A DNA stretch of 58,574 nucleotides from Chloroflexota bacterium. Its GTDB lineage: Bacteria > Chloroflexota > Anaerolineae > Anaerolineales > UBA4823. Location: positions 1 through 58,574 of the forward strand of contig JAJUJL010000025.1 in NCBI GenBank assembly GCA_029265355.1, in the 5' to 3' direction. Shown piece by piece: positions 8,452 to 16,689 of the stretch (the first letter of the stretch is position 1; each line of letters opens with the position of its first letter). The notes under the pieces are model-generated. The model saw only the letters and a list, made by a program, of their open reading frames with translations, had not been told where the DNA came from and made no database searches. The translations under genes and the position numbers were made by a program.

Positions 8452-8558
8452 TTCTTCACAATAGCATACTTAATAGAGAAAAATAATCCCGAATCTCAGT
8501 ATGAATGTCACTTGTGTGATATGGCACACTTTGCTATAGTGGTATCAATTGTGAAGAA
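8452..8558 (+). promoter_or_regulatory. Candidate promoter and operator region of the CODH/ACS cluster
   Basis: A good sigma-70-like pair is visible: TTGTGT (8512-8517), 17 bp, TATAGT (8535-8540). GTGTG-N6-CACAC (8514-8529) overlaps the -35 box and spacer, so it could bind a dimeric regulator of the CRP/FNR type or another class. An 11-bp inverted repeat, TTCTTCACAAT (8452-8462) and ATTGTGAAGAA (8548-8558), brackets the promoter. The region is clearly more AT-rich than its surroundings. The leader to the first gene would be about 250 nt. The regulator is not known. Confidence 0.5.
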
Positions 8559-8799
8559 ATGGCGCATGAGCGATCTATGCTGAGACAGGTGTTTATCATT
8601 CAACCTGGCGCATTCAGCCAAACCGGTCTTGCTGCATCGCCTTGGAAGGTGATCTCGCAGCAGAGTGGTTTGGCCTGTTCTGACATCGATGCCCAGCATT
8701 GCGGCATTCGGCGGTGTATCTCCGCCTCGCTCGCAAGCTGGGCATTTTGCTTCAACCAGCATGCTTGAGCGTACATCAATTGCCAGAAGGAAGGAGAGT

Positions 8800-9198
8800 A
8801 TGGAGCAAATCACTTTAGACTTACCAGCAATGTATGCAGACCATCATGTTGCCGAGGTGCGGCGCGTTCTCCTGCAAATGCCAGGGGTGGCGGATGTCTA
8901 TGCCAGCAGCGCCTTCCACACCGTGGAGATCACCTACGACCCGCAAAAGACCACCCCGCAAGCCATCCACCAGGCTTTGGAAGAGGCCGGCTACTTGGGC
9001 GAGCTGCCCATCCCGGTGGAGTCCGACCAGCCGGTGGGCGGCGGCAATGGCAAGAAGGTGTACTACCGTCACACTGCGGTTTATGAGAATACTCGCTCAA
9101 CGATCAGTTTTTCGCAGCAGGTAGCTTATTCAGGCCGGCCGTTGTGGCCTTGCCCCGGTATGGGACCGGTAAAGACGAAATCGCACGAGGAGGAATAA
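8800..9198 (+). CDS. HMA-fold (heavy-metal-associated-like) protein leading the CODH/ACS cluster
   Basis: A 132-residue protein. The ATG at 8800 follows AAGGAGAG. An open frame extends upstream, but that part has no family features. Residues 1-70 have the pattern of an HMA domain (VRRVLLQMPGVADVYASSAFHTVEITYDP, then IHQALEEAGY). The usual metal motif CxxC is missing: the loop reads LPAMYADHHV. The last ~60 residues are not recognised and contain CPGMGP. The gene ends 3 bp before the CODH start, so co-expression with CODH is likely. A part in handling metal for CODH/ACS is a reasonable guess, not shown. Confidence 0.65.
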   Translation: MEQITLDLPAMYADHHVAEVRRVLLQMPGVADVYASSAFHTVEITYDPQKTTPQAIHQALEEAGYLGELPIPVESDQPVGGGNGKKVYYRHTAVYENTRSTISFSQQVAYSGRPLWPCPGMGPVKTKSHEEE

Positions 9199-9201
9199 CA
9201 G

Positions 9202-11205
9202 ATGGCGAAAGGTAAGCGTTCTTACGAAGAAAAAACCGCCGATCCCGCAGCGCAGGAGATGCTCATCCGCGCTGACGAGCTGGGGATTGGCACCGCGTTC
9301 AGCCGCGCCGACGACATGGTGCCCTGCAATATCGGCGGCGCCGGCATGTGCTGCAAGCTGTGCGGCATGGGTCCCTGCCGCTTGACCAAAGACGGGCAAA
9401 CCGGCGTGTGCGGCGCCACCATCGACACCATCCAGGCGCGCAACTTCATTCGCGCCGTAGCGGCTGGCTCCGCCGCCCACTCCGACCACGGCCGCGATAT
9501 GGCTTTCACCCTCAAGGCAGTCGCCAACGGCGAGGCGGAAGGCTACGTGATCCGCGATGTCGCCAAGCTGCGCACGGTGGCCTCTTACTACGGCATTCCC
9601 GTTGAGAAGCGCTCACCCCAGGAAATCGCCAACGACCTGGCCGATCTGTACATCGCCCAATTCGGGCAGCAGCGCGGCGAGATCGTTCCGCTGCGCCGGG
9701 CGCCCAAGAAGCGCCAGGAACTCTGGAAGCAGACTGGCGTCGTGCCGCGTGGCATCGATCGTGAGGTGGTTGAAGCGCTGCACCGCACGCACATCGGCGA
9801 CGACCAGGACCACCGCCACATCCTGCAGCACGCCATCCGCACCGCGCTGGCTGACGGTTGGGGCGGCAGCATGATCGCCACGGATGTTTCGGATATCCTG
9901 TTCGGCACGCCAGCGCCGATCCTGGGCATGGCCAACCTGGGCGTGTTGAAAGACGATATGGTGAACGTGATTGTGCACGGCCACGAGCCCACGCTGAGCC
10001 AGATGATCGTCGCCGCCTCGCAAGATCCCGAAATCATCGAATATGCCCGCGCTGCCGGAGCGCAGGGCGTGAATCTGTCCGGCATTTGCTGCACCGCCAA
10101 CGAAATCTTGCTGCGCCAGGGCATACCAGCGGCGGGCAATTTCCTGCACCAGGAGCTGGCCATCCTGACCGGCGCAGTGGAAGCCATGGTGGTGGATGTG
10201 CAGTGCATTATGCAGGCTCTGGTGGACCTGTCGAGCAACTTCCACACCCACATCATCACCACCTCGCCCAAGGTGCGCATCAAGGGCGCTTTGCACATCG
10301 AGTTCGATGAGCACAAGGCGCTGACCATTGCCAAGCAGATTCTCAAGACTGCCATCGATAATTACAAGAACCGCGGCAAAACCCACATCCCACAGGTGCG
10401 CGAAAACCTGATTCCGGGCTTCTCTCACGAGTACATCAACTACATGCTGGGTGGCACTTACCGGGCTTCCTTCCGCCCGCTGAATGACGCCATTATGGCC
10501 GGGCGCATCCGCGGCGTGGCGGCCATCGTCGGCTGCAATAATCCCCGCTCCAAGCAGGACTATTTGCACACCTATGTCACCCAGGAGCTGCTCAAGCAGG
10601 ATGTGCTGATCGTCGAGACTGGCTGCGGAGCCATCGCTGCCGCCAAGCAGGGCTTGCTCCTGGGCGAGGCTGGGCTGGACAAAGTCGGGCCAGGCCTGCG
10701 CGAAGTGTGCGAGACGGTGGGTATACCGCCCGTGCTGCACATGGGCTCGTGCGTGGACAACACCCGCATCCTGACCGTGCTGACCCAGATGGTGGAAGAG
10801 GGCGGCCTGGGCGACGACATCGACCAGATCCCGGCAGTTGGCCTGGCGCCGGAATGGATGAGCGAGAAAGCGCTGTCCATTGGCACTTACTGCGTGGCCT
10901 CCGGGGCGTATGTCATCTTTGGCGGTTCGTCACCGGTGAGCGGCATGCCCGACCGGGTAGCCGACAGCGACCTGGTGCTGAATTATCTGAGCCAGGGCTG
11001 GGAGGAGCTCTACGGCGGCAAGATGGAGTTCATCGCCGATCCAGACGAGATGATCCGGCGCACGCTGGCGCACATCGACGCCAAGCGCGCCGCCCTGGGT
11101 CTGCCAGCCTGGGATCCGCAGCGCTTTGGACGCAGCGGCGACGCCCGCATGCTGGAGCTGGAAGCTTTGCCGGTGGCGCAGCGCCGCGCGGCGATCTACG
11201 GATGA
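9202..11205 (+). CDS. acsA: Anaerobic carbon-monoxide dehydrogenase catalytic subunit
   Basis: A 667-residue protein of normal length for Ni-Fe CODH (CooS/AcsA). It interconverts CO2 and CO, feeding CO to acetyl-CoA synthase. Cysteines for the D- and B-clusters are seen at C42, C50, C51, C54, C59 and C70 (CNIGGAGMCCKLCGMGPC). The proton-relay region AAHSDHGRDM holds H93 and H96. C-cluster regions are present: SGICCTANEILLRQG, IVGCNNPRSKQD, ETGCGAIAAAKQG and HMGSCVDNTR. The ATG follows GAGGAGG located inside the end of the preceding gene. Its position directly before acsB makes it the ACS-partner CODH rather than a stand-alone CooS. Confidence 0.97.
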   Translation: MAKGKRSYEEKTADPAAQEMLIRADELGIGTAFSRADDMVPCNIGGAGMCCKLCGMGPCRLTKDGQTGVCGATIDTIQARNFIRAVAAGSAAHSDHGRDMAFTLKAVANGEAEGYVIRDVAKLRTVASYYGIPVEKRSPQEIANDLADLYIAQFGQQRGEIVPLRRAPKKRQELWKQTGVVPRGIDREVVEALHRTHIGDDQDHRHILQHAIRTALADGWGGSMIATDVSDILFGTPAPILGMANLGVLKDDMVNVIVHGHEPTLSQMIVAASQDPEIIEYARAAGAQGVNLSGICCTANEILLRQGIPAAGNFLHQELAILTGAVEAMVVDVQCIMQALVDLSSNFHTHIITTSPKVRIKGALHIEFDEHKALTIAKQILKTAIDNYKNRGKTHIPQVRENLIPGFSHEYINYMLGGTYRASFRPLNDAIMAGRIRGVAAIVGCNNPRSKQDYLHTYVTQELLKQDVLIVETGCGAIAAAKQGLLLGEAGLDKVGPGLREVCETVGIPPVLHMGSCVDNTRILTVLTQMVEEGGLGDDIDQIPAVGLAPEWMSEKALSIGTYCVASGAYVIFGGSSPVSGMPDRVADSDLVLNYLSQGWEELYGGKMEFIADPDEMIRRTLAHIDAKRAALGLPAWDPQRFGRSGDARMLELEALPVAQRRAAIYG

Positions 11206-11209
11206 GATG

Positions 11210-11369
11210 TTTACCGCAAAGGCGCGAAGGTGGCAAAGGTTTTATGCTGCTTCAGCGAAGGCTTCATCCGGCGCTGTGCATCGCCGGGGCTGATATGTTG
11301 ATTATGAGCGCCCTGCTAAAACCTTTGGCTAAGCGTTTTCTTCGCGCCTTAGCGCCTTCGCGGTTAAAT
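11210..11369. repeat. Imperfect long inverted repeat between acsA and acsB
   Basis: The 183-bp gap between the two genes contains a left arm around 11210-11243 (TTTACCGCAAAGGCGCGAAGG, then GGCAAAGGTTTT). The right arm at ~11316-11369 reads, on the other strand, TTTAACCGCGAAGGCGCTAAGG and later CCAAAGGTTTTA. The arms match imperfectly. This resembles the ACCGCNAAGGCGC repeats scattered in many environmental bacterial genomes. A Shine-Dalgarno (TAGGGAG) and the acsB start follow it. It may fold in the mRNA, but a function is not evident. Confidence 0.55.
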
Positions 11370-11388
11370 TCTTAGGGAGAATAAACTT

Positions 11389-13656
11389 ATGTCGAGATAC
11401 ATTGCAACCCGAGCCATTCGCGGATCGAACGCCCTGGTGATGGAGGCCGAGGTGATGCTCGACCGGGCGATTGCCGAGAAGGGCGCCGAGACACCGGTTT
11501 CTTTCCCCAACACGGCTTACTACCTGCCGCTGATCTACGCCATGACCGGCCAGGCGGTGGAGACGTTGGGCGGGCTGCGACCGGTGCTGGAACACGCCCG
11601 CAGTTTGCTGCACCCCATTCCTTCTGGCAAATACTGGTCGCCTTACCTGGGCGAGACCCTGGATAGCGGCATGGCGACGCTGCTGGCAGCCGAAACCATC
11701 GAGGCGATCCGCTTTGTTTATGGCTTGCAGCCTGAACCGATGCCGGGCTTCAACCTGGCTGGCGGCACTTCCTACGGTCCGAACGACCCAGGCGGGCACC
11801 TCAACGGTCCCATCGATGACATCCAGTTGCGCTCGTGGGGCATCCAGCTCGTCGACGGGCGTATGCCAGGCTTCGCTGCCATCGTCGGCGCAGCCAAATC
11901 GAACGAGGTGGCGGTCAAGATCGTGCGCGAGCTGCAGCGGCGCAACATCCTGACCTTCCTGAGCGGCAATGTCAATGGGCGCTCCATCATCCACCAGCTT
12001 CAGGAGGAGGGCGTGGAGCTGGGCTACGATACCTACACCGTGCCTTTCGGCACCGATACCCTCAGCGCCATCTACGCCCTGGGCTTCGCCGCCCGCTCAG
12101 CGCTCACCTTTGGCGGCTTGAAAGCCGGCCAGGCGCGCGAGATCCTGCTCTACAACCGCGAGCGCGTCTTCGCCTTTGTGCTGGCGCTGGGCGAAGTGGA
12201 CGATTTGAAATACGCTGCCGCAGCCGGGGCGATCAACTTCGGCTTCCCGGTCATCGCCGACACGCTTATCCCAGAGATACTGCCCACCGGCGTCACCCGC
12301 TACGAGCACGTGGTGAGCATGCCCTTCAACCAGATCGAGGGCAAAGACGACATGGAGCGGGCCGAAGCGTTGGTGCAGAAGTGCATCGAGGTGCGCGGCG
12401 TCAAAGTCAAGGTCGCCAATGTGCCCGTGCCCGTGCCGTACGGTTCGGCGTTCGAGGGCGAAGTGGTGCGCAAGACTGACATGCGCGTCGAGTTCGGCGG
12501 CAAGCATTCGCGCTGCTTCGAGTACCTGCACATGGCGCCCCTGGATCAGGTCACCGATGGCAAGGTGGAGGTGGTCGGCCCGGATTTCTCCCAGGTGCCG
12601 CCCCAGGGTTCCATGGATATGGGCATCGTGGTCAAGGTCGCCGGGCGGCAGATGCAAGAAGACTTCGAGCCGGTGCTGGAGCGCCAGATCCACTACTTCA
12701 TCAACGGCGCATCGGGCATCCAGCACATCGGTCAGCGCGATATCGCCTGGATCCGCATCTCCAACGCCGCCGCAGAAAAGGGCTTCAGCCTGGAGCACTT
12801 CGGCAAGATCTTGCACGCCCGCTTCCACGCCGATTTTGGCGCTATCGTGGACAAGGTGCAGGTGACGATTTACACCGAGCCGGCCCTGCTCGCCGAATGG
12901 CTGGCGAAAGCCCGCGCCGCTTACGACTACCGCAACAAGCGCCTGGCAGACCTGACCGACGACAAGGTAGACGAGTTCTACTCGTGCACATTGTGCCAGT
13001 CGTTCGCACCCAACCACGTCTGCGTGGTCAGCCCGGAGCGCCTGGGCCTGTGCGGCGCTTACAACTGGCTGGACTGCAAGGCCTCCTACAATATCAACCC
13101 GACCGGACCCAACCAGCCGATCAAGCTGGGCAAACCCATTGACCTGGTCAAGGGCTACTGGACCGGCACCAACGATTACGCCAAGGTCGGCTCGCACGGG
13201 CAGGTGCAGGAAGTCTCGATGTACTCCATCATGGAGAACCCGATGACTGCCTGCGGCTGCTTCGAGTGCATCGTGATGCTCATCCCTGAAGCCAACGGCG
13301 TGATGGTGGTCAGCCGTGAAGACACCAGCATGACGCCTGCCGGTATGACCTTCAGCACGCTGGCGGGCATTGCCGGCGGCGGTCTGCAAACCCCGGGTGT
13401 GATGGGCGTGGGCAAGTTCTACCTGATCAGCCCCAAGTTCATCTCGGCGGATGGCGGCTTCAAGCGCGTGGTGTGGATGAGCAGCGTGCTCAAGGAGACC
13501 ATGGCCGAGGAGTTGAAAGCCGTGGCGGAGCGCGAAGGCGATCCAGACTTGATCGAGAAGATCGCCGACGAGCGCCATGTCTCCACCGTGGAAGAGCTGC
13601 TGGCCTGGATGGAAGAGCACAACCACCCGGCGCTGGTGCTGGACCCCATGTTCTAA
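11389..13656 (+). CDS. acsB: CO dehydrogenase/acetyl-CoA synthase subunit (ACS, bacterial type)
   Basis: A 755-residue acetyl-CoA synthase, which joins CO, a methyl group from the corrinoid protein and CoA at the Ni-Ni-[4Fe-4S] A-cluster. The cubane ligands are seen as C533, C536, C545 and C555 (CTLCQSFAPNHVC, then ERLGLCGAYNW). The distal-nickel C-G-C motif is C622-G-C624 (TACGCFEC). The N-terminal part, which forms the CO tunnel with CODH in the bacterial enzyme, is complete, so this is the long bacterial form and not the short archaeal CdhC. Length is slightly above that of Moorella AcsB. It is followed 18 bp later by a CBS-domain gene. Confidence 0.97.
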   Translation: MSRYIATRAIRGSNALVMEAEVMLDRAIAEKGAETPVSFPNTAYYLPLIYAMTGQAVETLGGLRPVLEHARSLLHPIPSGKYWSPYLGETLDSGMATLLAAETIEAIRFVYGLQPEPMPGFNLAGGTSYGPNDPGGHLNGPIDDIQLRSWGIQLVDGRMPGFAAIVGAAKSNEVAVKIVRELQRRNILTFLSGNVNGRSIIHQLQEEGVELGYDTYTVPFGTDTLSAIYALGFAARSALTFGGLKAGQAREILLYNRERVFAFVLALGEVDDLKYAAAAGAINFGFPVIADTLIPEILPTGVTRYEHVVSMPFNQIEGKDDMERAEALVQKCIEVRGVKVKVANVPVPVPYGSAFEGEVVRKTDMRVEFGGKHSRCFEYLHMAPLDQVTDGKVEVVGPDFSQVPPQGSMDMGIVVKVAGRQMQEDFEPVLERQIHYFINGASGIQHIGQRDIAWIRISNAAAEKGFSLEHFGKILHARFHADFGAIVDKVQVTIYTEPALLAEWLAKARAAYDYRNKRLADLTDDKVDEFYSCTLCQSFAPNHVCVVSPERLGLCGAYNWLDCKASYNINPTGPNQPIKLGKPIDLVKGYWTGTNDYAKVGSHGQVQEVSMYSIMENPMTACGCFECIVMLIPEANGVMVVSREDTSMTPAGMTFSTLAGIAGGGLQTPGVMGVGKFYLISPKFISADGGFKRVVWMSSVLKETMAEELKAVAEREGDPDLIEKIADERHVSTVEELLAWMEEHNHPALVLDPMF

Positions 13657-13674
13657 ATTGGATCGGCGGAGGGT

Positions 13675-14280
13675 TTGAGCGTTACGACGCCCAACCCCTC
13701 CGCCGCCTCACCATCAATGAACCAGGCGACACCCCCCCAACCGGGAGCAGATGACCGCTCGCCACGCTTGGTGCGCGACCTGATGACCGTGGGTGTGCAA
13801 ACCTGCACTACCACCACCAGCCTGGCGGAGTTGGCCCAGTTGCTGCTGGAAGGCGGCATGGGCGAAGTGGTCGTGCTGGATGAAGGGCACGGCGTCGGCG
13901 TGGTTGGGCCGGAGCAGCTTTTGCAGGCTTTCGCCCGCGGCGGAAGCCTCGCCACGTTGACTGCCGAGGATATGATGCGCGCCGGCGTGCCCACCACCCC
14001 GCCGGATATCCCCCTGGAAGCCGCAGTGCAGCTCATGCTCGACCAGGGCGTGCGCACCCTGTTCCTGACGCACCACGTGGGCGGTGTGGAATACCCGGCG
14101 GCCTCCATTTCAGCCCGCCACATCCTGCGCCTGCTGGCGGCGCAGTCACCAGACGAGCTGCGCGACCTGGGGATACTGGCAGAGCGGGAGTCGCCCATCC
14201 AGACCTTTCTCAAGCGCCGCGATGCGGCGCGGGAAAAAAACGCGAACCAAAGCAAGGCAATCTCGAATCGAGGAGGATGA
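13675..14280 (+). CDS. CBS-domain protein within the CODH/ACS operon
   Basis: A 201-residue protein. The likely start is TTG at 13675 with GGAGGG just upstream; no ATG gives the full domain. Two CBS modules are visible: LVRDLMTVGVQTCTTTTSLAELAQLLLEGGMGEVVVLD and TAEDMMRAGVPTTPPDIPLEAAVQLMLDQGVRTLFLTHH. CBS pairs bind adenine nucleotides and act as energy sensors. No enzyme domain is attached. It sits between acsB and acsD, and its 3' end carries the Shine-Dalgarno of acsD, so it is made with the pathway. A regulatory role tied to ATP or NADH level is an inference. Confidence 0.8.
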   Translation: MSVTTPNPSAASPSMNQATPPQPGADDRSPRLVRDLMTVGVQTCTTTTSLAELAQLLLEGGMGEVVVLDEGHGVGVVGPEQLLQAFARGGSLATLTAEDMMRAGVPTTPPDIPLEAAVQLMLDQGVRTLFLTHHVGGVEYPAASISARHILRLLAAQSPDELRDLGILAERESPIQTFLKRRDAAREKNANQSKAISNRGG

Positions 14281-14283
14281 TTT

Positions 14284-15249
14284 ATGCCCGTAGAAATCGT
14301 AAAAGACAAATGGCCCGGAAGCGTGCGCCAGGTGACACTGGGCGCAACTGCCGCGGAGGGTGGCACGCGCTCCCACACAGTGACCGTGGGCGGCGAGGCC
14401 AGCCTGCCGTTCATGCATTTCGAGGCGCCCATGCCCAACCGGCCGCGCGTGGCGATCGAGATCAAAGACCGCCGGCCAGACGACTGGTCGCCCCTGCTGT
14501 TGGAGGTGTGGGGCGCGGCAGCAGACAATCCGGCTGAGTGGGCCAAAGCCGCTGAGCAGGCTGGCGCCGACCTGATCGTGCTGGCGCTGTCCCTGACCAA
14601 AGCCGATGGCAGCCCCACCCAAGCCGCCGACGCGGCCGCTTCGGTCAAGGCTGTGCTGGGCGCTACCGGTCTGCCGTTGATCGTCTTTGGACCTGGACAG
14701 GCCGAAGCCGACAATGAACTGCTGGTGGCGGTCGCCGAAGCCGCCAAGGGCGAACGCATCGCGCTGGGCATCTGCGAGGATAAAAACTACCGCACGATTG
14801 TCGCCACGGCCATGGCCAATGGCCACCTGGTGACGGCGCGCACGCCCATGGATGTCAACCTGGCCAAGCAGCTCAATATCTTGATCTCGGATATGGGACT
14901 GCCCCTGGATCGCATCCTGATGGATCCCACCACCGGCGCGCTGGGTTACGGCATCGAGTATGGTTTCTCGGTCATGGAGCGTCTGCGCCTGGCAGCCCTG
15001 CAGGGCGATAACATGACGCAACTGCCCATGCTGGTCACCCCCGGCTTCGAGGCCTGGAAGACCAAAGAATCCAAGGTCGGTGAAGGCGTACCGGCGGATT
15101 GGGGCAACTGGCTGCAACGCGCCATCAACTGGGAAGTGATGACCGCCGTCACGCTGCTCGAATCGGGCGCCGATATCGTCGTGCTGCGCCACCCCGAGTC
15201 AGTCGCCCGCGTCAAGGCTGTCATTGACGGGCTGATGCAGCCGGCCTAG
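14284..15249 (+). CDS. acsD: Corrinoid/iron-sulfur protein small subunit
   Basis: A 321-residue protein of the AcsD/CdhD family, the TIM-barrel beta subunit of the corrinoid iron-sulfur protein (CoFeSP). With AcsC it carries methyl-cobalamin from the AcsE methyltransferase to ACS. Recognisable segments are PMPNRPRVAIEIKDRRPDDW near the start, the barrel strands LIVLALSLTKADGS and LPLIVFGPGQAEADNELL, and a C-terminal part with MLVTPGFEAWKTKESK. Length matches the family. It overlaps neither neighbour but lies 3 bp after the CBS gene and 46 bp before acsC. Confidence 0.93.
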   Translation: MPVEIVKDKWPGSVRQVTLGATAAEGGTRSHTVTVGGEASLPFMHFEAPMPNRPRVAIEIKDRRPDDWSPLLLEVWGAAADNPAEWAKAAEQAGADLIVLALSLTKADGSPTQAADAAASVKAVLGATGLPLIVFGPGQAEADNELLVAVAEAAKGERIALGICEDKNYRTIVATAMANGHLVTARTPMDVNLAKQLNILISDMGLPLDRILMDPTTGALGYGIEYGFSVMERLRLAALQGDNMTQLPMLVTPGFEAWKTKESKVGEGVPADWGNWLQRAINWEVMTAVTLLESGADIVVLRHPESVARVKAVIDGLMQPA

Positions 15250-15295
15250 CGGCAAACCCAAACTTGCCTCACACAAACGCATTGGAGTAGAACCT

Positions 15296-16612
15296 ATGGC
15301 GCTTTCTGGAATTCAAATCTACAAACTGCTACCGCAGACCAACTGCAAGGAATGCGGTTTCCCCACCTGCCTGGCCTTCGCCATGAAGCTGGCTGCCAAG
15401 CAAGTCGAGCTGGCCTCCTGCCCATACGTCAGCGAGGCATCCAAGGCGCAGTTGGCTGAGTCGTCCGCTCCGCCTATCCGCCTGGTCAGCCTGAAAGCCG
15501 ATGGACGCGAGGTGAAAGCTGGCAACGAGGTGGTGCTCTTCCGGCATGAGAAAACCTTCTACAACAAGCCTGGCGTGTTCGTCAAGCTGGCCGATTCGCT
15601 TTCCGAAGCCGAGCTGCAGGCGGCGCTGAAAGCTGTGGAAGCCTTTCACGTCAACTACGTCGGCATCGATCTCTCGCTGGATGGCTTTGCCGTCGAAAAT
15701 GTCTCTGGCGATGGCGCCAGGTTTGCCGCGGCGGTCAAGACCGTGCGGGCTCACTCCAAGCGCCCGCTGATCCTGCTGGCTGGCGAGGCCGGGTTAGCCG
15801 CCGCTTTGCCGCTGCTGGCGGGCGAAACGCCGCTGGTTGGCCCGGCGACGGATGGCAACTGGCAGGCGCTGGCAGCCCTGGCAAAAGAGCACAAAGCCGC
15901 CCTGCTCGTCCAGGGAGAGTCGCTGGACGCCCTGGCGGAGCTGAGCGAGAAGATCAAGGGCGCCGGGCTGGAAGACCTGGTGCTGCAGCCGGTCGCTGCC
16001 ACGTTGGCGGGCAAGCTGGCGCTCAATACCCACATCCGCCGCCTGGCGCTGAAGAAAAATTTCCGCCCCTTGGGCTTCCCCACCCTGGCGGTGGCGGGCA
16101 GCGCTGAAGAAGCTGTGCAGGCGGTGACCAAATACGCCGGCTTCATTATCCTGGAGCGCTTCGCGCCTGAACTGGCTTACCCGCTGCTGGTGCTGCGTGA
16201 GAACATCTACACCGACCCGCAGAAACCGATCCAGGTGCAACCCGGCGTGTACGAGATCAACAATCCCAAGCCCACCGATCCGGTGCTCGTCACCACCAAC
16301 TTCTCGATCACCTATTTCAGCGTGGCCAACGAAGTCGAGTCTTCCGGCCTACCGGCCTGGCTGGTGGTGGTGGACGCCGAGGGCATGAGCGTGCTCACCG
16401 CCTGGGCAGCGGGCAAGTTCGACGCCGAGCGCATCGCCAAATCGTTCCGAACCTTCAACATGGCCGACAAGGTCAGCCACAAGCGCCTTGTGCTACCCGG
16501 GCATGTCGCGGTGCTCTCTGGCGAGCTGGAGGCTGAGCTGCCCGATTGGGAGATCCGCGTCGGTCCGCGCGAGGCGGTCGACCTGCCCAAGTTCATGAAG
16601 CAGGCGTTGTAG
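15296..16612 (+). CDS. acsC: Corrinoid/iron-sulfur protein large subunit
   Basis: A 438-residue AcsC/CdhE. The N-terminal [4Fe-4S] domain has C17, C20, C25 and C42 (NCKECGFPTC, then ELASCPY), the cluster that passes the activating electron to cobalt. The middle is a TIM barrel and the C-terminal ~130 residues form the cobamide-binding domain (GLPAWLVVVDAEGMSVLTAW, LVLPGHVAVLSGELE). It is the partner of AcsD at 14284. A RACo-type activator follows 77 bp later, which fits the need to rescue oxidised cobalt. The start ATG at 15297 in the annotated frame follows a GGAG-type site. Confidence 0.94.
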   Translation: MALSGIQIYKLLPQTNCKECGFPTCLAFAMKLAAKQVELASCPYVSEASKAQLAESSAPPIRLVSLKADGREVKAGNEVVLFRHEKTFYNKPGVFVKLADSLSEAELQAALKAVEAFHVNYVGIDLSLDGFAVENVSGDGARFAAAVKTVRAHSKRPLILLAGEAGLAAALPLLAGETPLVGPATDGNWQALAALAKEHKAALLVQGESLDALAELSEKIKGAGLEDLVLQPVAATLAGKLALNTHIRRLALKKNFRPLGFPTLAVAGSAEEAVQAVTKYAGFIILERFAPELAYPLLVLRENIYTDPQKPIQVQPGVYEINNPKPTDPVLVTTNFSITYFSVANEVESSGLPAWLVVVDAEGMSVLTAWAAGKFDAERIAKSFRTFNMADKVSHKRLVLPGHVAVLSGELEAELPDWEIRVGPREAVDLPKFMKQAL

Positions 16613-16689
16613 AGGCCGCATGAGGCGTGTTGAGGCACGGCAGCCTCACCGCCGTGCCCGCCTCGGTGGACCTCTCTTGAGACGATTGC

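Noticed and set aside
12097-13626. Minus-strand 509-codon frame opposite acsB
   Set aside because: Antisense shadow in high-GC sequence; the plus-strand gene has all A-cluster ligands.
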